Positions 1 through 13,084 of a stretch of DNA of 64,000 nt are shown one piece after another (within the stretch, counting starts at the first letter, position 1; each line of letters starts with the position of its first letter). Both the position numbers and the translations under genes were made by a program. Source of the stretch: Saturnia japonica (lineage: Eukaryota; Arthropoda; Insecta; Lepidoptera; Saturniidae). The stretch covers positions 8,060,001 through 8,124,000 of the forward strand of contig CM065322.1 in the NCBI GenBank assembly GCA_033032175.1, written 5' to 3'. A model generated the notes under the pieces. It was given only the letters and a program-made list of their open reading frames with translations. It ran no database searches and had not been told where the DNA came from.

Positions 1-347
1 ATGCTTATGGGTCACCAACAATTAATTTAAAACTTAATTAATTATCATTAATGAACTCTACAGCATTACACATTTTTAGGAAAATAGATACCTATTTAAT
101 CTATTCTATACAAAAAATAAAAATAAAATTGAAGTGTCTGTTTGTAATGTCAAAATAACACCTTTTTACTAAATGCATTTAAAAGTATATACTATACATA
201 TAACAAAAACCAATTTTAAAAATTTTTGTCCGTCTGTCTGTGTGTTTGTTCCGGGTAATATCTAAAATGGTGGACCGATTTTCACGGGACTTTCACTGAT
301 AGTTAGCTGATGTTATAGGGAGTAACTATGGCTACTTTTATTTTAAA

Positions 348-640
348 AAAGAATTGGGGTTCCGCCCAAATAAAATAAAATTAATTGATCCTGGTGAATC
401 AATTCGGGCGCTTAAAAAATGGCTTACGCTGAGTAAACCATATGAGATATAGCAAATTAATGAACCAAATAATTGTAGGCATTAAAAAGAACTACAAAAA
501 ATCAGGGAGAGTATACGTCTATCTTCTAAGGAACACCTACAAGAAGCAATTTTGTCTTTAAATAGCCGGGAGCGGGGGAGCAAGATTTGCGCGGGCATTC
601 TGTAGTCAACGTTAACGAAGCCACGGGCACAGCTAGTTAC
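348..640. repeat. Dispersed repeat E
   Basis: gtctatcttctaagga, tagccgggagcggggg and gccacgggcacagctagt are the reverse complement of blocks at 48380-48510. Confidence 0.5.
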
Positions 641-1968
641 ACATAAATCATTGCCTTTTCATTGCCATAATATGTATATGTTTATACTAGTGTAACAATA
701 TTTTAAAATTTATTTAAAAAAATGAAATTACATAAGTTTGATAGGATTACTCCATATTAAGAAATGTTGCTATGTCAAAGAACGTCTAAATAAATACAGT
801 GAATATGATGTTAAGTTATTTAAAAGTTAAAAAGAATGGTTACCATCACCACATCAGAGGTCTCGGAGTTTATTTTAAAGAAATATTCTTAAATCTATAT
901 TAATCAATCTGTAGTCATGTCTGTCAGTTCATGTCAGGGATGAAAATAATTACTACGTGTTAATAAACGCGTGCAGAGCCGCGGGTATTCCACTAGTACA
1001 GTATAAAGTCATTTTAAAATTATTTTATTACTCACAATAGATGAAATTGAGTGTTTTGATTTTTTGGAAATCAAATAATTTGTTTTAAGAAAAATATTGA
1101 TTATTAGATGAACTATGGATTGTTTCTTAGTACCAATGTTATCATTTGAAATGGAAAATAATACCAGAGAAAAAAGGGTATTCGCATGCTCTCTTGGAAT
1201 TTGTTGCAATAAGAAAAATCTAACCCCATATATGTGTACTTACTTTTATAATTAGCTTTGCTCGGTATTTAAGAAAAAAGAAAAACGCCTATCTAGGTCA
1301 ACTTGGAATGTAAAACAATATCTAAATAAAAAATTATATTCAAATCGTTGAAACCGTTTGCGAGAAACCAATAACATAAATATTTATATATGTAAAATAA
1401 AATTAATAGTATTAGAAGTATTATTAATAGTATCTGGGCGACCGAGCCCTGCTCCGAATCTTAAAATGTAAAGAAAACCATATATCTAAGCAAACTTGTA
1501 TTGTAAAACATTATTAAAATACAAAATTTCATTGAAATCGTCTGACCCGTTTTCAAGAAAATAATTACACACACACATATATAAATATATATACAAGAAT
1601 TGCCCACTTAATAGATTTATCCAGTATAAAAATTTTCAAGAATTTTGTTTCATTTTTAAGCATATTTCTGTGAGTAATTTAAGATTGACCTTAAATTTAA
1701 TATTGTTTTTAAAATTGTAAAATTACTAAGAATATTTCTGTTGTTTATTCATTAACATCAACAGTCCGACTTAATGTCTTAGTTATAACTATTTACAATA
1801 TAAATACCCTTCTTCTCCCTCTTAATTTGGTTAATTAAACATCTCTGCTGACCCCTTCTTTAATATTTAATCTTATGTCAAACAACTACAATTAGAAACC
1901 GTAATTTTACTTACTCTTTTTACCTTTTCACTGCTGGGTATGTCTTTCTCATACTAAATTTTTATAGT
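641..1968. other. No gene seen
   Basis: AT-rich. Contains a short repeat A end (about 890-1000) and scraps with aaatcgttgaaaccgtttgcg, also seen near 53420. The 66-codon ORF on minus (1009-1209) has no recognisable feature. Confidence 0.6.
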
Positions 1969-2069
1969 ATGAATTTCATACCAACTGCTTATTGGAAAAT
2001 TATTATCACGGTGGCAATTTGTAGGAGACCAATTCATCAAGCTCTAAAACTTTGGATTTGGATTTGGAC

Positions 2070-2645
2070 TTTGGATTATGCAGACGCTGCTTACTTGGAC
2101 AACTCAGAAGATCTCTCAAATAAGCTTGATCGTCTACTAAATAACTGTATCTGTTTCATCTTCCGCCTTCGGAAATTTGGTCATGTATCTAAATACCGAG
2201 CCAGGTTGAACTGACTACATATTCAGCAACGAAAGAAGGTAAGAATAATTTGTCTAATTTTCTCCGTATTTAATAATCCCATATCCCCTAAATATTTAAA
2301 AACACTATTTCAATCTCTCGCGGACATGCACAATAGAAAGCTAATATCTTCTGATTCTTTAATTCTCAGTATAGCAAGTCATCATGCTAATTTCCGCGAC
2401 CTATCTTTCGCCGTAACTGGAGCACGACTGTGGAATTCACTTCCTATCAATATCCAACTGGCCAAATTTTGGGATTCCTTCAAGTATATAATATAATATT
2501 GGCTAGATTTTTTTACTAAATATTATGCACACCTTGCATAATATACCTTTCTCTTGCTCCCACGGAAGACTGGCAGAGAATGCTTTTTAGCGTTAAGTCC
2601 CCCATTTGTACTTTTTTTGTGCAATAAAGAGTATAATAATAATAG
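2070..2645 (+). mobile_element. LINE C-terminal and 3' UTR fragment
   Basis: From about 2070 to 2494 one frame reads as the end of a non-LTR reverse transcriptase ORF: LDRLLNNCICFIFRLRKFGH, YRARLN, GARLWNSLPINIQ. It has one in-frame TGA at 2212-2214 where the family has Trp. A 3' region follows with gtgcaataaag near 2620, typical of lepidopteran LINE tails. Strongly 5' truncated. Confidence 0.75.
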
Positions 2646-2999
2646 ATGTCATTATTTGATGTGTTTTGCGCTTTCCTTATTTTTATTAAATTTTGATAAA
2701 CATACATACTATAATGCATGATTATTCACTGACTATTAATATTTAATATAATAAACTTATCTTTTATATATTCTATATATTAACCGAATGTTCAAAAGAC
2801 AGTCGAATGTTCGATTATGTTTACTACAAGAATAAAGAGGAGGAAAACGAAGTAACTACTCCTATTTATGCTTAGAGGCCTTCATGGACTAATTTATATC
2901 AGCAACTTTGAATGAGTGAAGTAACTCTTAACCCAGTCATTTAACTAAACTTTACATATGGATATAAATTATTATTTGAATACTAATTTATCAAAAACC

Positions 3000-3190
3000 T
3001 TGTGCACGTCGGTTAGTGATCGTGTAAATTTTGAACTACTTGAGAGATTGAGCTGATATTCACGTAATATACTTTTTTGTTTTATCGAAAAAATGGTTTG
3101 GATGTTAGGATCCGAAAGGTGGCGCCTGTGGTTGAGTTATTAACTACCGGAAGGGGCAGAACAAATTATGCCAGTCTAGTTAGTTATTAT
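3000..3190 (+). repeat. Dispersed repeat B, just upstream of CPR-a promoter
   Basis: Shares gttagtgatcgtgtaaa, cacgtaatatac, ggatgttaggatccg and gagttattaactaccgg with 54640-54830 (same orientation). Shorter inverted relatives lie at 54845-54960 and 13090-13175. Ends 200 bases before the CPR-a TATA box. Confidence 0.65.
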
Positions 3191-3388
3191 ACTTATAGTA
3201 TTTGCAATAACAATGGTTTAACTTACTGATCAAAATACAGGAAAACAAATAATTTGAACATTGCTGTTGAAATAACAAATGGTTTCGTTAAACAAAGCAT
3301 GAATTGCAAGATGGTCGCGTAATTGGTAGCACTTTCTTCAATGAGCCGTGCGGTATGGTCCTCACGTCCCGAGTTACGTAGCGGACGA

Positions 3389-3395
3389 TATATAA
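3389..3395 (+). promoter_or_regulatory. TATA box of CPR-a
   Basis: TATATAA, 71 bases before the inferred start codon. Transcription would begin near 3418-3422, giving a 5' leader of about 45 bases, as in the other CPR genes here. Confidence 0.7.
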
Positions 3396-3465
3396 CGCAG
3401 GGTCGCCCCAGGACAATCACATTCCACATCGAGGACTGTGATCAACCAACCCCACACAAACAACC

Positions 3466-6400
3466 ATGAACTCCAAGGCAAGTTTTTACAAATTATTTTA
3501 GTACTAAATAATTAATTGATGCAGCTAATAATACATACGCTTATTTAAAATTAAAAATAATATAGTCTTATAATTAACTCGATTTAATAACAACAACAAT
3601 CTGTATGGCTCCCACTGCTGGGCTAGGTCTATCTACGAGAAAGGCATGGGCTTTATTTCCACGCCAGCCCACCATGTATTGGCGATTTCAAACGCCAAGC
3701 AATCCAGAGTTCTATATTTTGCCCATATGCGTTGGTACTACACGAACATTTCTCAAGTATTCAGGTTTCCTTGCGTGTTTTCTTTCATTGTTAGCCAATA
3801 GTGTTGTTGATTTAAATTAGTAAATGCACGCGAGTCCCGAAAAATCGTTAATACATGCCGGGGCTCGAACATGCGGATATCGAATCGATATTCCGCCAGT
3901 CTAAACCACTCGACCACAACGATCTTATTTATTTGATCTATCCAAAAAAAAGAAACTTATGTGTCATCATTTTCACATATTTTGGTTATTACAAAGTTCT
4001 CAAGTAAAGTTTTCCTTTTCTATTTCAGAGATAATTTTTTTAATTCTTTACCTTTTTCTCCCTCTGGATTTGCTTTGAAAACGAAACACTAACGCAATAA
4101 TTTGAGTAATTATAATTATTATTATTTTCCTAAATAATATTAAGGATAATTGTAACAATTGCAGCCAACATTCCGTTCAGTATAAAACTCGTTGTTATCG
4201 CATCATCAAAGTTTTTACACCAGTCTTAGTAGAAGACGTGGCGGGTCACAACGCAGTCATGTCACGATAACATCTAACTCGAGCTCGATATCACGCGCAT
4301 GCGCTGATTGACCAATGTGATTCATATCGGGACGATTTGCGACACAGCCCTCTTTCTGACGCTTACATTTTCAAGTAACATTACTTTGAATATTGTTTCT
4401 ATTAATTATTTTAGACTTAATGTTAGATGAATATTAATAATTTTACAAGAGCTTGTGTTTGTTCTAATCCTTGCAAGATTATTTAATAAAGCACCAATCT
4501 TCTGTTTTGCGAACAGATTCTTTTATTATTATTATTTACTGAAAGGTACTTTTAAAAAAAATTGCATTTTTAATTTTAAGTACTACTATCACAGTCAACA
4601 TATAAAAAAAAAGGTCAGTAAACGCTGTTCCGCCCGCTAAAAATATTTTTAAATATTCCTGCACTACATATGCTTTTCTCCGGGTCATCAATTTATAGCT
4701 ATACTGAATTTACAAAAATTGGTTAATCTTGTATGCTATTTTGTTATTTATTTATTGAACCAATATACATACTTCTGATGAGTGATAAAAAATTATCGAT
4801 TTAGATAGGATACAACACTATTTTAATTAATTGTATCCGAAATTTACACTTATAATCTTTTGGCTGGTTCATTGCTATAACATAATAGGAAAATAAAAAA
4901 GACATCAACGCATGTCATGTGCTAAAACATTATACATATTTTCCACAAATCCATATTAATAAATCTGTAGTCCTGTCTGCACTTGTAATATTTTTCCAAA
5001 ATTTCCCGAAAGGAACATTATATAAACGATACTGATCACGAATATGCTATAAAAAAACTGTCTGTTTGTATGTTCGGATTTAACTCAAAAATGGATTGAC
5101 CAATTATTATTAAATTTTGTACACGGGATGCTTATGTAATGGGTCAATTGAAAGGGTATAAGAATTTTCAATATTACTTTGAGAAATATTTAAAAAAAAT
5201 CCAATAAAATATTTTTTCGTTTATTATTAATGAAATTTTGCACACAGAAATTATAAGACATTCCATGAATGAGGAACTATGATAATTTTCAATTTGAACG
5301 TAAAAAAACCTTTTACAATTTTGTTAATTCTTAGCCGATTTTGATGAAATTTTGTATAAGGGAAGTATAAGTCATGCCATAATTGATAGGTTGTCAATTT
5401 TTTTTTAAACTGTAAAAAACACAAAATTTAGTTTGTTTTAATTCTCAATCGGTTTTTTACAAAATTTCGGATGCTTACTTGATTTCTTAATAATTGACAC
5501 GCAAGAAGAATCGTCAACAGTAATTTCAGAAATATGTAAAAAAAAACATTTTTTGTAATTTCTCAACCAATTTTGATGAAAATTTAACACTGGAAGTACG
5601 TGGCAATCCTCAATTGATAGGCTATATGAGCTATCAATAAAAGTATAGAAATAAAATTAAGGGATGTAAATACTACTGCGTAATATTAAACGCGTGCGGA
5701 GCCGCGGGCACATCGCCAGTTTAATATGTATTTAGTTTTAATTTTGGAATTGTTTTAAACAATTTATAAGATGTTATTTAAGCAAATGTTTATAAATATA
5801 TTATATATATAATATTATGAGTACTCTGTAATAGCCGACTCTATGCTGAACACGAGTCAAATCAAAATCAAAATAATCTTTATTCAATTTAGGCCCTAAG
5901 AAGGCACTAAGCGTTTCACAAGTGTATGTCACCAAACTTATAGCGCATATAAATGCGCACGAGAACGGTTTCAGCATTGCGTAATTAAACACAAGCAATA
6001 AAACGTGACATATTGATTAACTAGATCTTTATGGTTGGATGACGACGGTTATGCGTTCTTTTAATAGTTACACATTAACATATAAGTTGTTTGCATTAGT
6101 GTTAATTAATACTAATTCAGCTATTTATAAGATTAATATAATATTTGTTACACGTTCTTTTATGTTTTAGAAAATTATTGAGCAAAGCTTTAATGTTTCT
6201 TAATGGTTGCTAGAATTCTAAAATTGCGTTTTTTTTTTTCTCCAGATTGTAGTGTTCATCTGCATGGTGGGCGTAGCCGCTGCCAGTGTGATCGCTCCTC
6301 TTCCTCTAGCCCGTGTTGACCCCCTACCGCAATACTCTTATGGTTATGATGTTCAGGATTCTTTGACCGGAGATTACAAAGGACACCAAGAGCAAAGGAA

Positions 6401-6641
6401 TGGTGACTTGGTGACTGGATCATACACCGTTGTTGATCCCGATGGCACGAGGAGAATCGTGGACTATGCTGCTGATCCTATTAACGGTTTCAATGCGGTT
6501 GTAAGGCGTGAACCTCTCGTAGCCCTCGCTCCAGCAAGAGTCGTCGCTCCCGCTCCACTAGTGGCACCAGCTCCATTAGTCGCTCCTGCACCTCTCGTAG
6601 CCAGAGCACCCGCTCCCCTTTTTGCGCCAAGATTTTGGTAA
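3466..6641 (+). CDS. RR-2 cuticular protein (CPR-a), two exons
   Basis: Secreted structural protein of the cuticle that binds chitin through a Rebers-Riddiford RR-2 (chitin_bind_4) domain. Exon 1 is 3466-3477 (Met-Asn-Ser-Lys) and exon 2 is 6246-6641; together they encode about 135 residues. The signal peptide runs MNSKIVVFICMVGVAAA-S and is cut by the intron. The RR-2 core starts at PQYSYGYDVQD and runs through GDLVTGSY, VDPDGTRR and [11 protein letters not shown]. The tail repeats P-A-P-L-V-A and ends in FW. The donor reads AAG|gcaagt, so this is a GC-AG intron: splicing at the nearby gt would break the frame, whereas the GC site keeps phase 0 as in the other six CPR genes. The acceptor is tttctccag. 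A TATA box lies at 3389-3395 and AATAAA at 6652-6657. Exon 2 is secure; exon 1 is inferred from the family pattern. Confidence 0.88.
3600..3925 (-). mobile_element. SINE-like repeat in CPR-a intron
   Basis: Minus-strand reading has tggtcgagtggtttagactg and gttcgagccccgg, resembling A and B boxes of a tRNA-derived SINE, joined to a body with ggcgatttcaaacgcc. The ORF 3605-3820 lies inside it and is not a gene. Confidence 0.6.
5018..5725 (+). repeat. Dispersed repeat A copy in CPR-a intron
   Basis: Starts around cgatactgatcacgaatatg and ends acgcgtgcggagccgcgggc. Contains several ~90-base subunits each with ccaattttgatgaaa-like text. Fills part of the first intron of CPR-a. Confidence 0.65.
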
Positions 6642-6659
6642 CCTAACCACCAATAAATC

Positions 6660-7439
6660 TCTAGATGAATTATTACAATTTTGTTGTTGAGTTGTATTTT
6701 TAGGATTTTTTTTATATGATTGTTATTTATGTTATTAAATGATTTGCAAATAATTTTAAAATATTTGTTTTTGTTGTTTTTATTAGCCATACCTCGCAGT
6801 TTTTTTCCGTTATTGTTTAAAATTATATGTATATATACTCTGGTTTTTGTATTTTAACAATCTATCTACTTATATCTATACCTAGACATATAATAAAAAC
6901 GTAACTGATCGATGTCTGTACATAGAAGATATATGAGAAAAGCTATTATTGGGAGCCTTTATCAACGCAGTAGAACCCAAAACAATGATTGTTAGAAGTT
7001 TTATCTGTTTGTCGGTTTGTCTGTTTGCCAACGTTTATGCGCGTTAATCTCAGAAAGACCTTAACCGATTTAGAAACGGTTTCACTAATATATTGTGGTA
7101 AGGTTCACTTAACATTTAGTGTTTGTTTTACTCCAATAATTTTATAAATAAAAAAGTTATATCAATTTAAAAAATCACGTCGAACATATTTTGTTCGATA
7201 AAAATGCTATAAAATAGCTCTTCAGTTGAATTGACTGAAAGTTTAGTTATCTGTATAATAATATAATGGTTTGTAAAAAGATAATGATTGAAAGTTTACA
7301 CAAAGTTAAAAAATGGAGTTTCGAAAATTTTAAATTATCATTTTAAGTTGACCTCAGATCTATGTAATAAATCATATTAAAAGGGGGTCAGCATAAGCTG
7401 GATTATTGTCGGTTTAATACAGCTGCTCCACTGCTAGGG
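6660..7439. other. No gene seen
   Basis: AT-rich downstream region of CPR-a with fragments of dispersed repeats (gtctgtttgccaacg, ccttaaccgatttag). Confidence 0.6.
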
Positions 7440-7860
7440 ATGTCAATTCATTTCGAAAAAAAACCGATTAGAATTGAATTTTTATCAATTTTGGTTGAGA
7501 AAGGACATAGGCTATTTTTGGAAATAAAATTAGAAGGGGTGAAATGGGGGGTAAAAGTTCGTATGAAGAACCCAATTTTGATGAATTTTGGTATAGAGAT
7601 ATGTTGGACTTTGGAGAAAGACTTTAGCTACCTTATGTGGTGAAAATAAAACTTTAATGGGTGAAATAGGGGATGAAGGTTTGTATGAAGAACTCATCAA
7701 ACCAATTTTGATGAATAGAGATATATGGACCTTGGAGACGGACATAGGGTACCTTATGTTGCAAAGATAAAACACGAAGGGGTCAAATAGAGGATGAAAT
7801 TTTGTATGAAGAACCCACTATTTCTCAATTTAGGGATATGAAAATTCATATTTATGCTTT
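7440..7860. repeat. Three imperfect ~130-150 bp units of repeat H
   Basis: Each unit has gtatgaagaacccaatttt-like text followed by tagagatatgttggac and ccttatgt. ORFs on both strands here are by-products. Confidence 0.6.
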
Positions 7861-7951
7861 TAGGAAGAAGTAAACGGGTTTCGCGTTTTTGAGAAATTAA
7901 TCCGCAAGGGGGTACAATAAGGGATGATTTACAATACCATACACATAGAGT

Positions 7952-8346
7952 ATGAAATTTAATTTAAATTATTGCTCAGCGAGCTTGGAGAGGGCTATGC
8001 TTGGTTTTTCTCTACGAGATCGAATCAGAAATGAGGAGATCCGTAGGCAAACTAAGGTAACCGACATATCCAAAAGGATTAGCAAGTTGAAGTGGCAGTG
8101 GGCGGGGCACATAGTTCGGAGAACTGACGGCCGTTGGGGCAGAAAGGTTCTCGAGTGGAGACCACGCACCGGAAAGCGCAGCGTAGGACGGCCCCCCACT
8201 AGATGGAAAGACGACATAATAAAGGTCGCTGGGAGCCGTTGGGTGCAGGCCGCACAAGTTCGGTCGCTCTGGAGATCTATGGGGGAGGCCTATGTTCAGC
8301 AGTGGACGTCCTGCAGCTGAAATGATGATGATGATGATGATGATGA
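7952..8346 (+). mobile_element. RTE-like LINE C-terminal fragment with (GAT)n tail
   Basis: The frame contains RDRIRNEEIRRQTKVTDISK, LKWQWAGHIVRRTDGRWGRK and VGRPPTRWKDD, matching the C terminus of lepidopteran endonuclease-reverse transcriptase ORFs (compare WQWAGHVLRYTDSRW at the end of the LINE at 9703-13090). It ends in a stop followed by a GATGAT microsatellite (about 8321-8346), the usual tail of this group. Confidence 0.8.
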
Positions 8347-8535
8347 CACATAGAGTGATAAATCTATCTAAGATTTTCTTTTGGTTTGTCATGTTCCGAG
8401 ATCAATCGCTGTATATGCAGTAATATAGCGGCATGGTAGAGATCGCAACCACCATACACATAGTGATAAACTCATGTATGATTTTCTTTTGATATGTCGT
8501 GTTCGGAGATAAGTCGGTGTATTTCTATACTATCT
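8347..8535 (+). repeat. Diverged copies of the 116-bp satellite unit
   Basis: Contains ttttcttttgg, gtgttcggaga and accaccatacacatag in the same order and spacing as the 116-bp satellite at 37228-38836, but with many substitutions. About one and a half units directly follow the LINE tail. Confidence 0.65.
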
Positions 8536-8539
8536 ATAC

Positions 8540-9185
8540 TAATATAATGAAGCGGAAGAGTTTTTTTGTTTGTTTGTTTAAACACTCTAATCTCTGGAAC
8601 TACCCCAGTCGGATTATGAAAAATCATTTTGTATATGATAGCCAGACTCACGATGAATAGTATAGGCTATCTAACATTAGGCTACATCTATCTCTCAGCA
8701 ATCCTTAAATATTGATTTTTGTTAAGTCAGAGGTGGAAGCCCTTCCGAGCTGCTTTATCCGCATGCGCTGTCGTAATGGTTATTGATACGTAAATACAAT
8801 TTGCTACAAAAATACTTATCCTTAATATATATAAAAGAAGTTCGCGATAACATATATCTATCTCCTATACATAAGCCTCAAAAAACAATTTAATAACAAA
8901 TAATTGTTAAAAATTAAAAAGTGATTTATGAACATTATTTTTAGGCATGGCATGTTAATTCTTACGAATAAAAGTTTCTTCGTCATGAATAAAATTTGAT
9001 AAAGTTAAGTTTTGCTCATTATAGTATGTTATTTTGACACATCGTTTGGGAGATAATAAAAAATTCAAATAATTTGTACTTGCGACAAGAACAATAATTA
9101 TGATAGACTACACAGGTGCGTTGGCATTGCGGTGTTTATTGTATAAAATTAACACGGGTGAAACCGTGGGGCACAGTTAGTATAA
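8540..9185. repeat. Dispersed repeat G
   Basis: AT-rich non-coding repeat ending near gtgaaaccgtggggcacagt. Reverse-orientation relatives lie at about 50085-50620 and 58310-58880, with shared blocks such as atgaagtaacttttgttcgta and ggcatgg. No ORF. Confidence 0.6.
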
Positions 9186-9702
9186 AAATATATGTATGTT
9201 TCCTTCTATGGATTCCAAAATGGCTGGAGTGATTTTGTTGAAATTTTCAGACAATCTACTAAACATTTTTCCCCTACCTACCATAAATGCAAAATACGCG
9301 TCGCTCATTGGCTTCTCACACTTAGTTATGAGGAAACTGGATAAATAATGATTTAATGGAAAAAGGAAGATTTTTGTTGTACTTTTGTTGTATTTTCATT
9401 CTATTATGGAACGCAGACTACTGTTATAATTATTGTCTGGAAGTGGGTGCTATTGGTTGCGATACAGTCTTCACTAATGTAGCTAATATCGTAAATTTTT
9501 GATATTTATTGTAATATGATTTATGGTTCCAATAAATTACTATTATTAATAATAGCCCAGCGGATGATCCTACAAAGTATGGTAGCGATCAGATAAATAA
9601 AAAAAAATCCTGAGTCACAGCAACGCGTGGCCGGATTTGCTATGTATTACTATATATAATAAATAAATAAATAATAAAAAAGCCTTTATTTCCTTATCTT
9701 AT

Positions 9703-10899
9703 TTATCTTTTCGGTCTCCCTACCCTTCTTTTGCCGATTGGCCCTTTCCACTTTGTAGTATTGATTGTCCACCTACTATCTGTATATCTCAATACGTGAC
9801 CTGCCCACTGCCATTTCAATTTTAGAGCTTGTGTGATGGCATCAGTTATCTTTGTTTTCTCTCTTATCTCTATGCTCCTGACTTTTTGAATTTTTCTTAT
9901 GTTTAGGATTCTTCTCTCCATAGCTCTTTGTGTTGTTATGATCTTTTGTTTTGCTTTTGTCGTATATATCCAGGTTTGGCAGCCATATAATAGACAAGGT
10001 AGTATACAGGTATCTAATATTGTTTTCTTAAGGTTTATCGAGTAGTCTCCTTTTAGAATTTCTTTGAGTGACCAAAATTTCTTCCAGGCTATGTTTAATC
10101 TTCTTTCAATTTCATCTTCATTGTGCGTTTTCAGAAATGATATTTGTTTGCCTAGGTAGATGTAGCTATGGACATATTCTATAGATTTTTCTTTTACATT
10201 GATGGGCCGTTCTATGCTGTTTGTCATGATTTTGGTTTTTGTAGCATTTATCTCTAATCCTACTTTTGAGCTTGCTTGAGCAAGAGAGCAGAGCATACAT
10301 TGTAATTCTTTTGCTGTTTCAGACAGTATAACTATGTCGTCCGCGAATCTGAGGTGGCTTAGATAACTGTTGTTTATTTTGATGCCTCTAGTTTTCCAGT
10401 CTGTGTTTCGAAATACATCTTCTAAAACCGCAATAAACAATTTGGGTGACAGGGGGTCCCCCTGGCTGACTCCTCTTTCGATATTAATTGCATATCCTCT
10501 AGATTCTAGCATAACACTACTTATACTGTTGTTGTATATGTATTTTATAATATTTATATATTTCGGATTTACGTTTAAATTTTGTAGTGATTTCCATATA
10601 GAGTTGTGGCTTATGCTGTCAAATGCTTTGCTATAGTCGATAAAACCTAGATAGAGTGGCTTATTACGCTCTTCGTATTTTTCTATAACTTGTTCCAGTG
10701 CCTGTATATGGTCAAGTGTGCTAAACCCAGAGCGAAAGCCAGCTGGTTCTATTGGTTGTGCATTTTCAATCTCTTGTGTTATGCGTTTAAGAATTATAGA
10801 TGAAAAAATTTTGTATATGTTTGCCAATAAACTAATTGGTCTATAGTTGTTGATATCGAGAGGGTTTCCTTTTTTATATAGTAGTATGATGTCTGACAT
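9703..10899 (-). pseudogene. LINE reverse transcriptase domain
   Basis: The 398-codon open part of the LINE with RT motifs 1-7, including the FADD catalytic motif, and the WQWAGH/GRPKR C terminus. The TAG at 10903-10905 separates it from the linker. Confidence 0.87.
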
Positions 10900-11661
10900 G
10901 CACTATTGGATTGGTACGATTTCATCTTCTAGTATGAGATTGAATAATTCTGTGAGAGGTCTAAGTAAAACTGGTATACCTATTTTCAAAGCTTCGTTGG
11001 TTATTCCATCGGGATCAGGACTTTTATCTGGTTTTAGTTGTTTTAGCTGGGCGTATATATCTTTTTCTTCTATAGGTCTAATTGTTTCCCTGTTATAATA
11101 ATAGTGTGATTCGTTGACTTCCTCGGTGGTTTTATCTTTATTTTTGTATAGTTCTTGGTAAAAAGTAGTTGCCTGCTGTATGATTTCTCGTCTTGTTTTA
11201 ATTTCTTTATGTTGGCCTTCTAATTTTTGTATCCAAGTTTTTCTTAAATTTAGTTCTTTAAATGCTTTCTTTGTGCTTCTGAATTTGTTTAGATTTTCTG
11301 TTATTATCCTTTGTCTGTGCTTACTATAGTCTCTTTTGAACGCTTTGCTAGTTTCCTTATATAGTTTGCTTAGTTCTTTCTTTGTATTAGCATCTTTATT
11401 CTTCCGTATGGTTAGTTCACTGCGTTTGTTGATTAGGGCTACTGTTTCTTCGCTAAATATTTTGTGTCCTTTTTCTTTTTTGGGAATGTTTTGGCTAGTT
11501 AAACTTTTTGTTATAGTTACTTCTAGCGCATCATAGTAAGATTGTACGTTTCTGGTATCTACTAGTTTGTTTACGATGTTCGATTTGAGACCGTCTATGT
11601 AGTGTCTTGTTTCCTCTTCAGTTTTTGGTATTATTGGTGGTGGTTTAAAGCTCTTTCTACT

Positions 11662-12480
11662 TTATTTCGATTGGCTCAATAGGACTGTTGTTCTAATTAG
11701 TCTATGGTCTGTTCGGAACTTTACGTTATTGAGAACTTCATAATTTTGAACTATTTTTGGGACATTTGTCATGATGTAGTCGATTTCGTTTTTAACTTTT
11801 TCATCTGGTGACTTCCAAGTCCATCTTCTACTAGGTCTTTTTTTGAAATAAGTATTGATTATTGCTAATCTATATTCAAATGCATATTCTATCAGTCGTT
11901 CACCTCTTTCGTTTCTTTGGCCTAGCCCATACTGTCCCATGACGAGTTTTTCTTCTTTTTTGGGTTGCCCTATTTTTGCATTGAAGTCTCCTAATATTAT
12001 GATTTTCTCATCGGCTAGTGTGTGAGCTTTTTTCAAATCATTGTAGAACTTTTGTATTTCTGTATCGTCTGATCTTTCCGTGGCTGCGTATGCCTGAATT
12101 ATTGAAATTTTTAGTATGCCAAATTTCATTTGCAATAACGCTACTCTCTCCGAAATGCCATTAAAGTTAGTTATATTATTTTTCCATGTCTTTTTTATTA
12201 GGAATCCGACTCCATGCAGTCCCTTTGTTTCTCCTATATAGCATAAAACATAGTCTGAATACCCTTCTATTTGGCAGCCCATTTTTCTTATTTCTGAGAG
12301 TCCTAGTATGTCGCAATTTATATCTTTCAGTGCATTTTTGAGTTCTAAGTATCGGTGTATTGATGACAGAGACCTGACATTATAAGTTCCAATTTTTATA
12401 CAATTCTTGGAGTCTTTGTCCAGTTTAGTGACTTTTTGTTTTTGTAATTTTTCTGGAGGGTTGTGGTCGTACTCTTCCAC
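11662..12480 (-). pseudogene. LINE endonuclease domain
   Basis: The 272-codon open part of the LINE holding the APE-type endonuclease. The TYNVRSL start, SEIR, GDFNAKIG, YIMTN and DHRLI motifs are all present, so the catalytic residues that nick the target DNA look intact. Open stops bound it on both sides. Confidence 0.85.
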
Positions 12481-13084
12481 GGGGACCAGCCGGCGTGGAA
12501 GATCTTTTCTTATATATTTTTGTTTTCGATTTCTAAGTAAATTTTCTGAGAGAGGGGTCGCTGGTTGCTATATGTCATTGTTCTTATTGATTGTTTCTTC
12601 TTGATTTTTATTATTTTTGTTTACCAAAAAGTTGATTATACCTGGTTTAGCTACCCCTTCCGAGTAACTAGATGATCTCTGGGGTGTAATTCGTGTTAAA
12701 TTAGTTTTATTCTTCTTAGTGACTTGGGTATTTCGTGTATTACTGTCCTTAGTATTCAAGTTACCTTGTGGAAATATAGAAAGATTCCTTTTTCTTATAT
12801 CTGGTGTTGTTTCAGTCCGTGTTATGTTTTTTTTTAATATCATTAATTTGTCGTATTTGATGACCGCCCTGTTCCTCTTTTCACTTTCTATTTTTACTTG
12901 CTCTTGTAGCATTTTCCTTTTTTCCAGGATGTGCTGCGGGTAGTCCTCTTTTATACAGTAACCCGTGTCGTTTAGTTTTCCTTTCTGTTTTATAATATTT
13001 ATTTTGTTTCCTAGTGTGGTAAATGTTACAGTTAGCGGATGAATCTTATCAGATTTTTTTCCAATTCTCCTTGCCTCTTGTATA

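Noticed and set aside
6464..6790. 108-codon ORF on minus
   Set aside because: Antisense to the CPR-a exon; its Gly/Ala repeats mirror the Pro/Ala repeats.
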